A stretch of DNA of 64,000 nt from CAZHZT01 sp964537285 (GTDB lineage Bacteria > Bacteroidota > Bacteroidia > Chitinophagales > Saprospiraceae): NCBI GenBank assembly GCA_964537285.1, contig CAZHZT010000007.1, positions 1 to 64,000 of the forward strand, in the 5' to 3' direction. Each line of letters starts with the position of its first letter. The first letter of the stretch is position 1. A model generated the notes under the pieces. The model worked only from the letters and a program-made list of their open reading frames with translations. It was not told the DNA's origin and did no database searches. Position numbers and translations under genes: made by a program. Below are positions 17,354 to 27,060 of the stretch, in pieces.

Positions 17354-19228
17354 TTACAAGACTAAAATCTTCAACACTCGATTTATATTCTTTAGTCGAA
17401 CTTCTACAAAATAAACTCCGTTTGTCAATCCACTCAAATCAATTGGAATTCGATCTCCGTTGGGTTGCGCCTTTTCCCGTAATGAACGCATCAATTGTCC
17501 TTGTGTATTACTGATCATAATCTTGAGGTCCTCAGCCTTTTGAGTCCTTAAGCTTAAATAGGTTAATCTACTTGCAGGGTTAGGAAAAATAGATAATTCC
17601 ATCTCTTCCAGAGGTTGCTCGGTTGAAATTACAAGTGCGCAAGTGTCTATATGCTCGACCAAAGACCGGTACTTTGGCGCATCGTCATAAGGAGGAAAAG
17701 CATAAAACTGACTTGTCAAGGCACCAAAGCTTCCCCAACGAGCAGCGGCCGGATCTTCGAGGTCAATGGGCGCAATAAAGGAAAAATGCATCAGAAGCAT
17801 TTCTTGGTTACTGAGCTGGGCAATGGTATCCATCCATTCATTGTATAGGTCATACATTTCAGGTATAACTTGTGCTTCAAGCAAAGCCAGGTTGTAAGGC
17901 TGAATTGTTCCCCAGGGCTCAGGAGTGAAGTGCTGCCCGGCCTCATAAAAAAGCAATTGCTTGTTATTGTCGCTGGCTAGAGAAGCGTGTTGATTCCAGG
18001 AAGTCATTAAGTAGTTTGCCGGATCAAAGGAGAATTCCCTTGCGGAGTTTATTACATCTACTCCTGTAGCAGTATTCCCCAGAGGGGCGATTACATCCGG
18101 ATCATAAGAGAAATAAGCAGAAGGAGAGATGGCGTCAATAAGATTATCCTGTCCTTCGGCTTCGATTTGGGCATAGATACGGTCACAGATATCGAACCAA
18201 CCATTTTGGCAGGCTAAAACGCGTACCAGCCGATCACTTTGACCGTCAAATACATCCGTCCAAATTTGCAATACGTCGGCTATTTTGGGGCCCAGGCGCT
18301 CTGGCCAGAGGAGGTTTTGATTTAAGGAATCGTGACAATATTGAGTTTGTGCAAAAAGCCAGTTCCAGATTTCGTTGGAATATTCTACATGAATCTTTAA
18401 ATCTTCGTCAAGATTATCTCTAAAAAGAGTGGCCATTTGGGTAATATAGTCTTCGGATGCCAAATGAGGAACACAGATCCAGGCATCTGCCTTTTTCTGG
18501 TTGCATAATTCTATCCACCATTCGTAGGGAACACCACTGCGACTGGTATACGTATAAAAATCGGGTTGAGTGCGGTCAGACCAGTGGCGCATTTCCGAGT
18601 TATTGGTAAGTCCCCAATCCATAAATCGTAAAGCCTGAAAGGGTTCTAATTTGTCAATCCATTCTTGTGTCCACGGATTGCTCTCATAAGTACTTTCTGT
18701 ACCTGGCAACAGGATCCGGATATTGTGAATGTGGTTTCCGGCCTGTGATTCAAGGATTTCCAGCGTCATTATATTATCAACGCCAGGTGTGACCGTAAAC
18801 TCAATTCGTCCGGCTTCCTGACTAGTGATAGTGGCATCGCCCCAAAAATCAATGACGCCTTCCCCGTCGTAAAGGGCTACATAAGTACCTCCGGGTAGTT
18901 CGGCGGTATTGGCCCAAACGGTCCGAACTGCCTGTAATGTCTCCGTTCCGGGAACTTCATAAGGCAATTCAAGGGGGTAGCCCTGTTCATCTTGTGGAAT
19001 TTGATCAAGAACGCCGGTATCCCAATCATTCTGACCGCCAGCCACCCAAATATGGTTAAAAGTTATCCAGGTTCGGGAGTATTTCATAATATCCACAAAA
19101 GGGTATTCGGATCCCCAGTCTACAGGGCCGGCAAGGTTGGTCCCTACCTTTAAATGGCAGTTGTTATTGTCTTGAGCCTGAAGGCTTAAGCAGAAAAATA
19201 AAATCGGTAATAGGTAAAGGTTCTTCAT
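17354..19228 (-). CDS. Secreted clan GH-A-like protein with T9SS sorting domain
   Basis: 624 residues with a signal peptide (about 1-19, ending LQAQ). The region at about 25-180 opens VGTNLAGPVDWGSEYPFVDI, as in proteins often labelled cellulose-binding in Bacteroidota and Planctomycetes. A barrel-like region at about 190-530 contains VEYSNEIWNW, whose N285-E286 resembles the acid/base Asn-Glu of clan GH-A glycosidases. E429 in FYEAGQHF is a candidate nucleophile. The C-terminus (about 548-624) is a T9SS sorting domain (LSIFPNPASR, GVYFVEVRL). No numbered GH family can be assigned by eye. A role in extracellular polysaccharide breakdown is inference. Confidence 0.72.
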   Translation of the reverse strand: MKNLYLLPILFFCLSLQAQDNNNCHLKVGTNLAGPVDWGSEYPFVDIMKYSRTWITFNHIWVAGGQNDWDTGVLDQIPQDEQGYPLELPYEVPGTETLQAVRTVWANTAELPGGTYVALYDGEGVIDFWGDATITSQEAGRIEFTVTPGVDNIMTLEILESQAGNHIHNIRILLPGTESTYESNPWTQEWIDKLEPFQALRFMDWGLTNNSEMRHWSDRTQPDFYTYTSRSGVPYEWWIELCNQKKADAWICVPHLASEDYITQMATLFRDNLDEDLKIHVEYSNEIWNWLFAQTQYCHDSLNQNLLWPERLGPKIADVLQIWTDVFDGQSDRLVRVLACQNGWFDICDRIYAQIEAEGQDNLIDAISPSAYFSYDPDVIAPLGNTATGVDVINSAREFSFDPANYLMTSWNQHASLASDNNKQLLFYEAGQHFTPEPWGTIQPYNLALLEAQVIPEMYDLYNEWMDTIAQLSNQEMLLMHFSFIAPIDLEDPAAARWGSFGALTSQFYAFPPYDDAPKYRSLVEHIDTCALVISTEQPLEEMELSIFPNPASRLTYLSLRTQKAEDLKIMISNTQGQLMRSLREKAQPNGDRIPIDLSGLTNGVYFVEVRLKNINRVLKILVL

Positions 19229-19334
19229 GATTGTGCAATTGAATTGGGTAAATTGTATTTTTAAAATAACGATTTAGTAGTGGAAATCCTATAGGTTATT
19301 ATGAAAAACTGATGTCCGAGAGAAAAAATTGACA

Positions 19335-19348
19335 ACATTGTACAATGT
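19335..19348. promoter_or_regulatory. 14-bp perfect palindrome in a divergent region
   Basis: ACATTGTACAATGT lies 107 bp upstream of the minus-strand GH-like gene and 305 bp upstream of the plus-strand DUF1800 gene. It is operator-like. The remainder of 19229-19652 shows no gene. Confidence 0.35.
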
Positions 19349-19652
19349 ATGATCAATAAAAACACTAATCTTACAGTAAAATGTGTAGGGAGTAAATCTT
19401 TGTTTCTTTAGGGCTAAAAATCTCACCACGGCGAACAAAAAGAAAATTTGCAAAGTAAGGGGCGCACATTTTCACCACCGCTAAAAAATTTCAAAAAAGA
19501 CTCCTCAAAAAAGAAAATCTCCTGCCAGTTGCGACGAACATACTTATGAGACAGCCTCTTTTTTATTTCAATTTTAACACAAATTTAGCTTTAAATCCCC
19601 TTCCTTATCCGTTACTAAAATGAACCTTTTTCCCTAATCAAAGCAAAGCACT

Positions 19653-21110
19653 ATGTTAATTGCCAATTGTGCTACCGGAACCATAGATCCCTATATACCT
19701 TCGGCAAACATGCCCTGGAACCGACAGCGAGTCATTCACCTTTTTCGCCGATTGGGGTTCGGAGCCTCCCCTCAAGAGGTAGACGCCGCGCTCAATCAGG
19801 ATCCGCTTGACTTAATCGATCAAATTATTGACAACTCACCGGCCCTCAATCCCATTCCTGAACCTGAATGGGCCTATTGGAACCTGGATCAGTACACCGA
19901 CTTCACAGCTCAATCTGAAACGCAAATTATTGAATGGGGAATTTTGTGGTTGAGAGATATGCTGGATAACGGTTTGCGCGGGAAACTTGCCTTGTTTTGG
20001 CATAATCATTTTGTAACCAAATCGGAGGAATATCAGTGCCCTTCATACTTGTTCCAGTATTATCGTTTGCCGGAAACTTATGCCTTAGGCAATTTCAAAG
20101 ATTTCATTCATGATATGGGCATTACGCCTGCCATGCTGCTTTTTTTAAATGGTTTCCAGAACACCAAATTCGATCCCAACGAAAACTATGCAAGAGAACT
20201 TTACGAATTGTTTTCACTTGGTGTAGACAATAACTACACGCAGGAAGATATTGAAGAAACCTCAAGAGCCCTCACTGGTTGGAATAATTTTACCAGTGGC
20301 TTATGTGGGGCTATTGAATTCTTACCGGCTACTTTTGATGATGGAGTTAAAACTATATTTGGCCAGACCGGCAACTGGGGCTACGATGATGTGATCAATA
20401 TCCTTTTTGATCAACGTTCAGATGAAATTGCTGCCTTTATTTGTGAGAAACTCTATAAATTTTTTGTAAGCCCGGAAGTGGCAGAAGATATCATCACTGA
20501 AATGGCGACTACCTTCAAAGATAGTAACTTCAATATTGAACCCGTATTGCGCCAGCTTTTTAAGAGCGAGCACTTCTTTGATGAGGCCAATATGAATGTA
20601 GTCATTAAAAGCCCGCTGCATTTAGAGCTTTCCCTTTTGAAAGAATTAAACTTACCTTATGACAATGATGACCGTTTGTCGGAAGTCCTTATCTTTTCCT
20701 TTCTTTTAGGCCAACAGCTATTCAGCCCTGTAAATGTAGCAGGATGGCCAGAAAACAGAAGCTGGCTGGATACAGATCGACTGACCGGGCGCTGGCAGGC
20801 CATCACTTTCCAGGTGTTTACTGTGTTTGAGCAGCAACCTGAACTTCTAACGGCTTTTGCAGTGACCTTAGCTGGCTCACCTGCCGTGACCGATCCGGCT
20901 TTTGTAACGCAAGTGATTGTAGACCAGTTACTTCCTGCAGGGTTTCAGACTTTAGATGAATACGATCAGGCAACGACAGTTTTCAAAGCGGATATTCCTG
21001 AAAACTATTACAACCAGGGCCTATGGAATCTGGATTGGGAAACTGTCCCGTATCAGGTACTTCTTTTAATGCTTCATTTAGTACGTCAACCAGAATGGCA
21101 AATGACTTAA
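19653..21110 (+). CDS. DUF1800 family protein
   Basis: 485 residues. Recognisable DUF1800 (PF08811) features are HLFRRLGFGASPQEVDAAL near the N-terminus, KLALFWHNHFVT (about 113-124), DPNENYARELYELFSLG (about 177-193) and TQEDIEETSRALTGW. The function of the family is not established. In Bacteroidota and Planctomycetes it is nearly always paired with a DUF1501 gene, as here, where DUF1501 follows after 42 bp. No signal peptide is evident. A second such pair lies on the minus strand at 34673-38462. The ATG at 19653 is the first start; M20 is an alternative that would keep the whole domain. Confidence 0.85.
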   Translation: MLIANCATGTIDPYIPSANMPWNRQRVIHLFRRLGFGASPQEVDAALNQDPLDLIDQIIDNSPALNPIPEPEWAYWNLDQYTDFTAQSETQIIEWGILWLRDMLDNGLRGKLALFWHNHFVTKSEEYQCPSYLFQYYRLPETYALGNFKDFIHDMGITPAMLLFLNGFQNTKFDPNENYARELYELFSLGVDNNYTQEDIEETSRALTGWNNFTSGLCGAIEFLPATFDDGVKTIFGQTGNWGYDDVINILFDQRSDEIAAFICEKLYKFFVSPEVAEDIITEMATTFKDSNFNIEPVLRQLFKSEHFFDEANMNVVIKSPLHLELSLLKELNLPYDNDDRLSEVLIFSFLLGQQLFSPVNVAGWPENRSWLDTDRLTGRWQAITFQVFTVFEQQPELLTAFAVTLAGSPAVTDPAFVTQVIVDQLLPAGFQTLDEYDQATTVFKADIPENYYNQGLWNLDWETVPYQVLLLMLHLVRQPEWQMT

Positions 21111-21152
21111 ATGTAATTGCAGACCCTCTAAATTCTTTAAAATTTAAATCTT

Positions 21153-22790
21153 ATGTGTAACGATCACAATAAACATCAACATAAATTGCGTCATGGAAGT
21201 GCTCTGGAGCATGGCGAAGCTCACAAAAGAGATCATAACCGCTGGAGCCGCCGCTCTTTTCTGAAAAGCATGGGTATTGCAGGAGGAGCGGGCATGATGC
21301 TCGGAAATCTTTCCATTACTTCGTCAATGGCTAATCTGCTTAGTTTTATGCTCAATAGCGGCATTGAGGATCGGATTCTGGTATTGATTCGCCTGAATGG
21401 CGGAAACGATGGGCTAAATACCACTATTCCGCTTTACCAGTATGATACCTATATGAACCTTCGCCCTACGATAGGAATTGCGCAAAACCAGATTACCAAC
21501 TTGAACGATGATTTTGGAATTCCTGAAGAACTCTTACCGCTTTACCCGTTCTGGCAAGAAGGTAAAATGAAAATTATTAATAGCGTAGGTTATCCCGATC
21601 AGAATTTATCCCATTTCCGTTCTTCCGACATCTGGGGTTCCTCCAGTGATTCCAATGAGGTGATCAACTCTGGTTGGCTAGGTCGTTTTATTATGAATAA
21701 ATACCCTGATTATTTGACCAATCCACCTGAAATTCCGCCTGCCATACAGATTGGAAACGTTGGCGATATTGTTTTTAATGATGAAACAGGCCTGGATTTA
21801 GCCGTTTCTGTCACCGATCCGGAGCAATTGGGGCAAATTGCTCAAAATGGCGAGCTTTATAGTCTCTCTGATTTGCCCGATTGTTATTTTGGTGATCAAT
21901 TGGGCTTTATCAGAGCGGTTACCAATACCACTTTCATCTATGCGGATGCCATAAAAACAGCTTATGATAATGGTGGGGATCCTGATGCCGACTACACAAC
22001 TGATTTAGGAGAAAAACTGGCAATGGTCGCTCGCCTTATCAAAGGAAACCTTGGAACAAAACTCTATATGGTGGATATTGTGGGCTTTGATACCCACGCT
22101 GAGCAAAATAACCTGCATCCTTACTTGCTTTCTTCTTTAGCATCGGCCATCAAGAACTTTTACGATGATCTGGCAAGTGAAAACCGGGATAAGGAAGTAC
22201 TTACACTAACGTTCTCCGAATTCGGTCGCCGTATTGAAGAAAATGCTTCATGGGGGACGGATCACGGAGCTGCCGCCCCAATGCTGGTGTTCGGAGAAGG
22301 TCTGAATGGGAATGGTTTCCTTGGTGCCAATCCCGACCTCCAAAATGTTGATGACATTGGTAATCTCATTTTTGATATTGATTTCCGCCAGGTTTATGCT
22401 TCTGTACTTGAAAATTGGCTATGCATTGAGCCTGAAACAGTGGATGGTATATTGGGCGATTACTTTGAGCGCTTGGATCTTGGGTTGGATTGCGTGGTTT
22501 CTTCCACTTCTCCGTATACGCTTAAAACCAGATTCAAACATGAAGCACGTTATTTAACTACCGGTCAAATAGCTATTCATTATCAACTTCCTCAAGCAGC
22601 CAATGTGGAAGTCCAGATTTTTGATATACTTGGCCAGCCCGTGGAAACGCTTTTCCGTGGATATCAGTTACCGGGAGAATACCAGCAAATGTTCTCACCC
22701 GGCATGCGTCGACTAGCAAATGGGTATTATGTGTATCATATCAATGTAGGAGGGGAGTCGTTTAGCAATCCGGTGAGAGTAGTGGAGTAA
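21153..22790 (+). CDS. DUF1501 protein with Tat signal and T9SS-like tail
   Basis: 545 residues. The hydrophilic His-rich N-terminus leads to a twin-arginine signal, SRRSFLKSMG (R33-R34), then a hydrophobic stretch, so export folded by Tat is expected. The DUF1501 (PF07394) body carries LIRLNGGNDGLNTTIPL, FDTHAEQ, LTFSEFGRRIEENAS and WGTDHGAAAPMLVFG. As I recall, the family belongs to the alkaline-phosphatase superfamily, so metal ligands may lie in the GGNDG, FDTH and TDHG motifs. The last ~85 residues (GQIAIHYQLPQAANVEVQIF, then NGYYVYHINVGG) resemble a T9SS/FlgD-like sorting domain. Partner of the upstream DUF1800 gene; the role is unknown. Confidence 0.85.
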   Translation: MCNDHNKHQHKLRHGSALEHGEAHKRDHNRWSRRSFLKSMGIAGGAGMMLGNLSITSSMANLLSFMLNSGIEDRILVLIRLNGGNDGLNTTIPLYQYDTYMNLRPTIGIAQNQITNLNDDFGIPEELLPLYPFWQEGKMKIINSVGYPDQNLSHFRSSDIWGSSSDSNEVINSGWLGRFIMNKYPDYLTNPPEIPPAIQIGNVGDIVFNDETGLDLAVSVTDPEQLGQIAQNGELYSLSDLPDCYFGDQLGFIRAVTNTTFIYADAIKTAYDNGGDPDADYTTDLGEKLAMVARLIKGNLGTKLYMVDIVGFDTHAEQNNLHPYLLSSLASAIKNFYDDLASENRDKEVLTLTFSEFGRRIEENASWGTDHGAAAPMLVFGEGLNGNGFLGANPDLQNVDDIGNLIFDIDFRQVYASVLENWLCIEPETVDGILGDYFERLDLGLDCVVSSTSPYTLKTRFKHEARYLTTGQIAIHYQLPQAANVEVQIFDILGQPVETLFRGYQLPGEYQQMFSPGMRRLANGYYVYHINVGGESFSNPVRVVE

Positions 22791-22796
22791 AATAAG

Positions 22797-22865
22797 TGCA
22801 AACAACCAATGCCCAAAGGGGGCGCTGCCAGAGGCAGCGCCCCCTTTGGGCATTGGTTGTTTGCA
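22797..22865. terminator. 33-bp perfect hairpin after the DUF1501 gene
   Basis: The arms at 22797-22829 and 22833-22865 are perfectly complementary around an AGA loop, with a core of GGGGGCGCTGCC/GGCAGCGCCCCC. It starts 7 bp after the stop codon and separates DUF1501 from the TonB receptor gene. Confidence 0.8.
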
Positions 22866-22988
22866 TTCACTTCAGAATCATTAACCCACATTTCAGTTTC
22901 AAAATCCTACACTTCAGTTACTCAAACTTTCAAAAGCCTTGAATCACGGCCATATTGCAGGTGTAATCAACAATTAAAATCATCTGCA

Positions 22989-25154
22989 ATGAAACTTTTA
23001 TATTTAATTTTACTCTTCTTGTTACTTGGGTTTATCGTAAATGGCCAAACATGGATAAAAGGGCAAGTAACCGATTTAAAAGGAGAGCCGATACCGGGGG
23101 CCAACATTTACATAAAAGATGCTTACGATGGCGCTACCAGCGATTTGAATGGTGATTTTTATTTTAAAACCACCAAAAGCGAGGAAGTAGTTACACTAGC
23201 AGCCAGCTTTATCGGCTATAAAGACCTTGAAAAGCAAGTTCAACTAACTAGTGATACGGTAAATGTTTCTTTTGAGCTAAAAGAAACCATTCACGAACTG
23301 AAGGCAGTTGTCATTTCTGCTGGTGCTTTTGAAGCCAGCGACGAGAAAAAAGCTGTTGTCCTCAAAGCTTTGGATATTGCCACAACTGCCGGTGCTACCG
23401 CGGATATTGCAGGGGCACTAAATACACTTCCGGGTACACAAAGAGTGGGCGAGGACGGTCAATTGTACGTGCGCGGAGGAACAGCTACCGAAACACGCAC
23501 CTTTATCGATGGCCTCTTGGTACAGGAGCCTTATTCCAGCACAGTACCGGATGTACCTGCCCGCAACCGCTTTTCTCCCTTCTTATTCAAGGGGACCTTA
23601 TTCAGTACCGGCGGTTATTCCGCTGAATACGGGCAGGCACTTTCTTCTGCACTGGTACTAAATACACAAGACTTAGCTCCTCAAACAGTCACAGGCATCT
23701 CCTTAATGTCTGTTGGCTTAGGATTGGCACATACCGAGCTTTGGGAGGATGCTTCGCTTTCTGTTTCTGGAAATTATACAAACTTAGAACCTTACATCGG
23801 CTTTGTTCCTCAAAATATCGATTGGGAAAAGCCTTTTGAAGGGGTAGGAGGGCAGGTAATCTATCGAAAAAAGACTTCCAAATCGGGCATCTTCAAGTTT
23901 ATGGCATCAGGCAGTGAAAACAGCATGAAAATGCAATACAGAGATGTGGAAGATCTTCGCCGAAAGAACTCACTGACCTTAAATAATTCCAATTATTATC
24001 TCAATACCTCTTTTCGGGAGGTTTTAAATAAAAAATGGTCTTTCTTTGCGGGGGCTGCTTACACCTACAATCTGGATAAATTGGATGAACGTTTCAGCCT
24101 GGATACCGAAGATCAATCCATTCAGGGGCGCTTCAAATGGATCTTTATACCAAGTGACCGCTTTTCTCTTCGCTTTGGCGGAGAATACCTCTACAGTAAT
24201 TTTGATGAACACTATACGGCCAATACTCAAGAGCAATTTCATACAGGCTTACACGAAAACTATGGGGCTGCTTTTTCAGAAGCTGATATTTACTTGAGCA
24301 ATAATTTTGTAGCCCGCGTTGGTGGCCGTTTGGAATATTCGAATCTGCTGGATCAATGGAATCTGGCTCCTCGCTTATCACTTGCCTATAAAGTAGCTGA
24401 AGAAAGTCAGTTCTCCCTGGCTTACGGGCACTTCTACCAAACCCCTGAGAACGATTTACTGAGATATCATCAGGATTTATCGTTCGAACGCGCAGACCAT
24501 ATGGTGCTTAATTTTCAACACACTAAGGAAAACAGAATCTTCCGAATTGAGAGTTATTATAAAAAATACAAAAATCTGGTCAAGTTTGATCCTGAACAAC
24601 CTTGGTTAAATAATAATAACGGCAATGGCTATGCGCGCGGTATAGATGTATTCTTCCGTGATCGCAGAAGCATTCGAAATGGTGATTACTGGATCTCTTA
24701 TTCTTTTTTGGATACAGAACGTGATTTTCGGGATTTCCCAGAGTCGGCGACACCAAGCTTTGCTTCTGCTCACAATGCTTCTCTGGTGTACAAACATTGG
24801 ATTCCGCGTTGGAATACTCAAATTGGCATCACCTATTCCATAGCCAGTGGCCGTCCTTTTAATGATCCTACAGTAAGTGGGTTCAATACCGGGCGAACCA
24901 AAGCCTACCAGGACCTGAGCATGAATGTTAGTTACTTGACGAACCTATTTGGGCAATTCACAATACTGCATGCTTCAGTGAGTAATTTGCCCGGCTTTGA
25001 TAATACCTTCGGCTACCGTTTCAGCCCGGCACCTAATCAGCAAGGGGAATATACTAAAATGGCAATTAAGCAACCTGCCCCACGCTTCATATTTGTTGGC
25101 CTGTTTGTGTCTATAGGCCAACGTTACCAAAGGGGTAAAAATCCAGAAAACTAA
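22989..25154 (+). CDS. TonB-dependent receptor with carboxypeptidase-like N-domain
   Basis: 721 residues from the ATG at 22989. A longer frame from 22809 would translate the 33-bp terminator hairpin and hide the signal peptide, so the internal start MKLLYLILLFLLLGFIVNGQ is preferred. A CarboxypepD_reg-like domain at about 22-98 (WIKGQVTDLKGEPIPGANIY) is followed by a TonB plug (LNTLPGTQRVGEDGQLYVRG, then FIDGLLV) and a barrel. It lacks the SusC-type plug signature and has no SusD partner, so a substrate other than a large glycan, such as a metal chelate or small molecule, is likely. Its place after DUF1800/DUF1501 suggests shared function, but the terminator between them argues for separate control. 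Confidence 0.85.
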   Translation: MKLLYLILLFLLLGFIVNGQTWIKGQVTDLKGEPIPGANIYIKDAYDGATSDLNGDFYFKTTKSEEVVTLAASFIGYKDLEKQVQLTSDTVNVSFELKETIHELKAVVISAGAFEASDEKKAVVLKALDIATTAGATADIAGALNTLPGTQRVGEDGQLYVRGGTATETRTFIDGLLVQEPYSSTVPDVPARNRFSPFLFKGTLFSTGGYSAEYGQALSSALVLNTQDLAPQTVTGISLMSVGLGLAHTELWEDASLSVSGNYTNLEPYIGFVPQNIDWEKPFEGVGGQVIYRKKTSKSGIFKFMASGSENSMKMQYRDVEDLRRKNSLTLNNSNYYLNTSFREVLNKKWSFFAGAAYTYNLDKLDERFSLDTEDQSIQGRFKWIFIPSDRFSLRFGGEYLYSNFDEHYTANTQEQFHTGLHENYGAAFSEADIYLSNNFVARVGGRLEYSNLLDQWNLAPRLSLAYKVAEESQFSLAYGHFYQTPENDLLRYHQDLSFERADHMVLNFQHTKENRIFRIESYYKKYKNLVKFDPEQPWLNNNNGNGYARGIDVFFRDRRSIRNGDYWISYSFLDTERDFRDFPESATPSFASAHNASLVYKHWIPRWNTQIGITYSIASGRPFNDPTVSGFNTGRTKAYQDLSMNVSYLTNLFGQFTILHASVSNLPGFDNTFGYRFSPAPNQQGEYTKMAIKQPAPRFIFVGLFVSIGQRYQRGKNPEN

Positions 25155-25231
25155 TTCAACAACTGATCTACATTTTTACAAATTCAAATTTTCAAAATAA
25201 AAATTTCCATCAACATTAAAATCAATCAATT

Positions 25232-25882
25232 ATGAAAAACGCAATGTTTGTTCTCGTTTTAAGTCTCCTTACATTTAATCTTTTTAGCCAAAATGACCAA
25301 TACTTAAATGGAATGAAAGAAGGCATCAGCCAATTGAATACTGCTGAATCTATGGAAGCATTGCAAGCGGTAGCGAATTTGTTCGAGCGTATAAGTAATG
25401 CTGAAAAAGAGGAATTCTGGCCTGCTTATTATCAGTCTTACACTTTCCTTCAAATGGCAATAAAAAGCATGCAAGCAGATGGAAAAGATATCAAAACTTA
25501 CGTAGATAAAGCACAGGAAGCACTGGATAAGGCTATGGAACGCGGAGGGGAACACTCTGAACTTTACGCGCTGCAAGGCTATGTATATCAGGGCAGGATC
25601 TGGGAAAACTCTATGGTCAACGGGGCAATCTACAGCCCAAAATCCACTAAAGCTTGTGAGAAGGCTATAGAGCTTGACCCCAACAACCCCAGACCATACT
25701 ACCTGATCGGTCAGAACTTATTTTACACGCCATCTTTCTTTGGCGGAGGCCCCGAAGTTGCTAAACCGATGCTTGCAAAAGCAAAAGCAAAGTATGATGC
25801 TTTTGAGAAAGCAGATGATTTGACACCAGAATGGGGGGAAGAAGTGAATAACTATTTACTAGCAAAATGTGAGGAAAATTAA
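25232..25882 (+). CDS. Periplasmic TPR-like protein
   Basis: 216 residues with a signal peptide (about 1-19, ending LFSQ). The rest is helical with tetratricopeptide-like pairs: QAVANLFERISNAEKEEFWP, KAQEALDKAMERGGEHSELY and KACEKAIELDPNNPRPYYLI. The pattern AIELDPNNPRPYYL is the clearest TPR motif. The stretch FYTPSFFGGG is typical of a Bacteroidota TPR family found near TonB receptors and LytS kinases. It probably works in the periplasm as a scaffold; its partner is unknown. It lies 77 bp after the TonB receptor in the same direction, likely in one operon. A 28-bp hairpin covers its stop codon. Confidence 0.75.
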   Translation: MKNAMFVLVLSLLTFNLFSQNDQYLNGMKEGISQLNTAESMEALQAVANLFERISNAEKEEFWPAYYQSYTFLQMAIKSMQADGKDIKTYVDKAQEALDKAMERGGEHSELYALQGYVYQGRIWENSMVNGAIYSPKSTKACEKAIELDPNNPRPYYLIGQNLFYTPSFFGGGPEVAKPMLAKAKAKYDAFEKADDLTPEWGEEVNNYLLAKCEEN

Positions 25883-25934
25883 TACAGTTTCAAAAGAGGG
25901 GCTTGCGCCCCTCTTTTGAAACTGTATTAATTTT
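25875..25934. terminator. 28-bp perfect hairpin covering a stop codon
   Basis: The arms at 25875-25902 and 25907-25934 are perfect complements with a TTGC loop; the tip is AAGAGGGGC/GCCCCTCTT. The TPR gene stop (25880-25882) lies inside the left arm. Confidence 0.8.
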
Positions 25935-25935
25935 C

Positions 25936-25962
25936 GTTCTTTGACAAATTGTGTGGAACTTT
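25936..25962. repeat. Element A, left-end fragment
   Basis: GTTCTTTGACAAATTGTGTG then GAACTTT match the left end of element A. After this the sequence diverges into the leader of the histidine kinase gene, so the element was either truncated or replaced. Confidence 0.75.
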
Positions 25963-25994
25963 AACTTTAAAACTAAAAGATTACATTTGTACTG

Positions 25995-27026
25995 ATGACG
26001 AAAAAGATGCTGAAAATATTAAAGCAAGTTCTGCTAATATTTTTGATTGGCGGGTTAGGAACCACTCTTTTATTTTATCCTTGGTTAGAGTTCAAATCAT
26101 GGTACAGGTTTTTTATGGTGATTACCTATCAAGGGCTTCTGTGGGTAATATTATGGATGGGCAATGGTCTGATAAACAGTTATTTGAGTGATCGCTTTTC
26201 GTGGGTGAGAAAACCCTTCAAAGCATTTCTGATTGCTGCTTTGGCCACCTTAATTTATACGCTTATAGCAGCCACTACTTTAGCCGTTTTGTGGGAAGCA
26301 ATACTGAACGGAATTCCGGTAATGAAAATCATTACAGCGCTTGATGCTGGCTTTTTTTCATCGGTTTTAATGGTCACTTTATTTGTGACTTTGTTCATGT
26401 ACGGAAGAACTTTTTTGCGGAACTGGCGGAAATCTCTCCTAGAAGCGGAGAAATTAAAGCGTGAAAACCTGGCCTCTCAATATGAAGCTTTAAAAAGTCA
26501 GGTGAATCCACATTTCTTGTTCAATAGCCTGAATGTTCTATCTACTCTGGTGTATAAAGATCAGGATTTAGCGGCAAAATTTATACAACAATTGTCAAAT
26601 GTGTATCGATATGTTTTAGATAGCCGGCAACAAGAACTGGTTCCTTTAAAAACGGAATTAGAAGCCCTCAGAGCTTATCTTTTTTTACTACAAATTCGCT
26701 TTGGGAAAAACTTAGAGATTGACTTTGATATTCCTGATGATGCGGATTGGTTCATTCCTCCTTTAGCTTTACAATTGTTAGTAGAAAATGCAGTCAAGCA
26801 CAATGTCGTTTCCAAAAATAGACCTCTTAAAATAGAGATTAGCCAGAATGGCGAAGAATTTATATACGTAAAAAATAACCTTCAATTAAAAGAACTGCCA
26901 GAGCACTCCTCAAAGATCGGTCTTGCAAATCTTTCGGAACGCTATAAGTTTATTGCTGCCAAAGATATTCTTATTGAAAAATCAGATGATTCTTTTTTAG
27001 TGAAATTGCCATTGATTAGAAAATAA
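25995..27026 (+). CDS. LytS/YpdA-type sensor histidine kinase (orphan)
   Basis: 343 residues. Four transmembrane segments lie in about 10-140. The His_kinase domain (PF06580) follows with the phospho-acceptor H173 in QVNPHFLFNSLN. The ATP-binding N-box is LQLLVENAVKHN (N264, N269) and the G-box is SKIGLANLSERY. It is an inner-membrane sensor. Such kinases almost always pair with a LytTR response regulator encoded next to them; none is seen here, because the gene is followed by inverted repeats and a minus-strand gene. TACATTTG at 25982-25989 matches a -7 box only 5 bp before the ATG, so translation may begin at M5 or the message may be nearly leaderless. Confidence 0.88.
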   Translation: MTKKMLKILKQVLLIFLIGGLGTTLLFYPWLEFKSWYRFFMVITYQGLLWVILWMGNGLINSYLSDRFSWVRKPFKAFLIAALATLIYTLIAATTLAVLWEAILNGIPVMKIITALDAGFFSSVLMVTLFVTLFMYGRTFLRNWRKSLLEAEKLKRENLASQYEALKSQVNPHFLFNSLNVLSTLVYKDQDLAAKFIQQLSNVYRYVLDSRQQELVPLKTELEALRAYLFLLQIRFGKNLEIDFDIPDDADWFIPPLALQLLVENAVKHNVVSKNRPLKIEISQNGEEFIYVKNNLQLKELPEHSSKIGLANLSERYKFIAAKDILIEKSDDSFLVKLPLIRK

Positions 27027-27060
27027 GATTTTCTATCTTTAAAGCATCTTCAATTATTTA

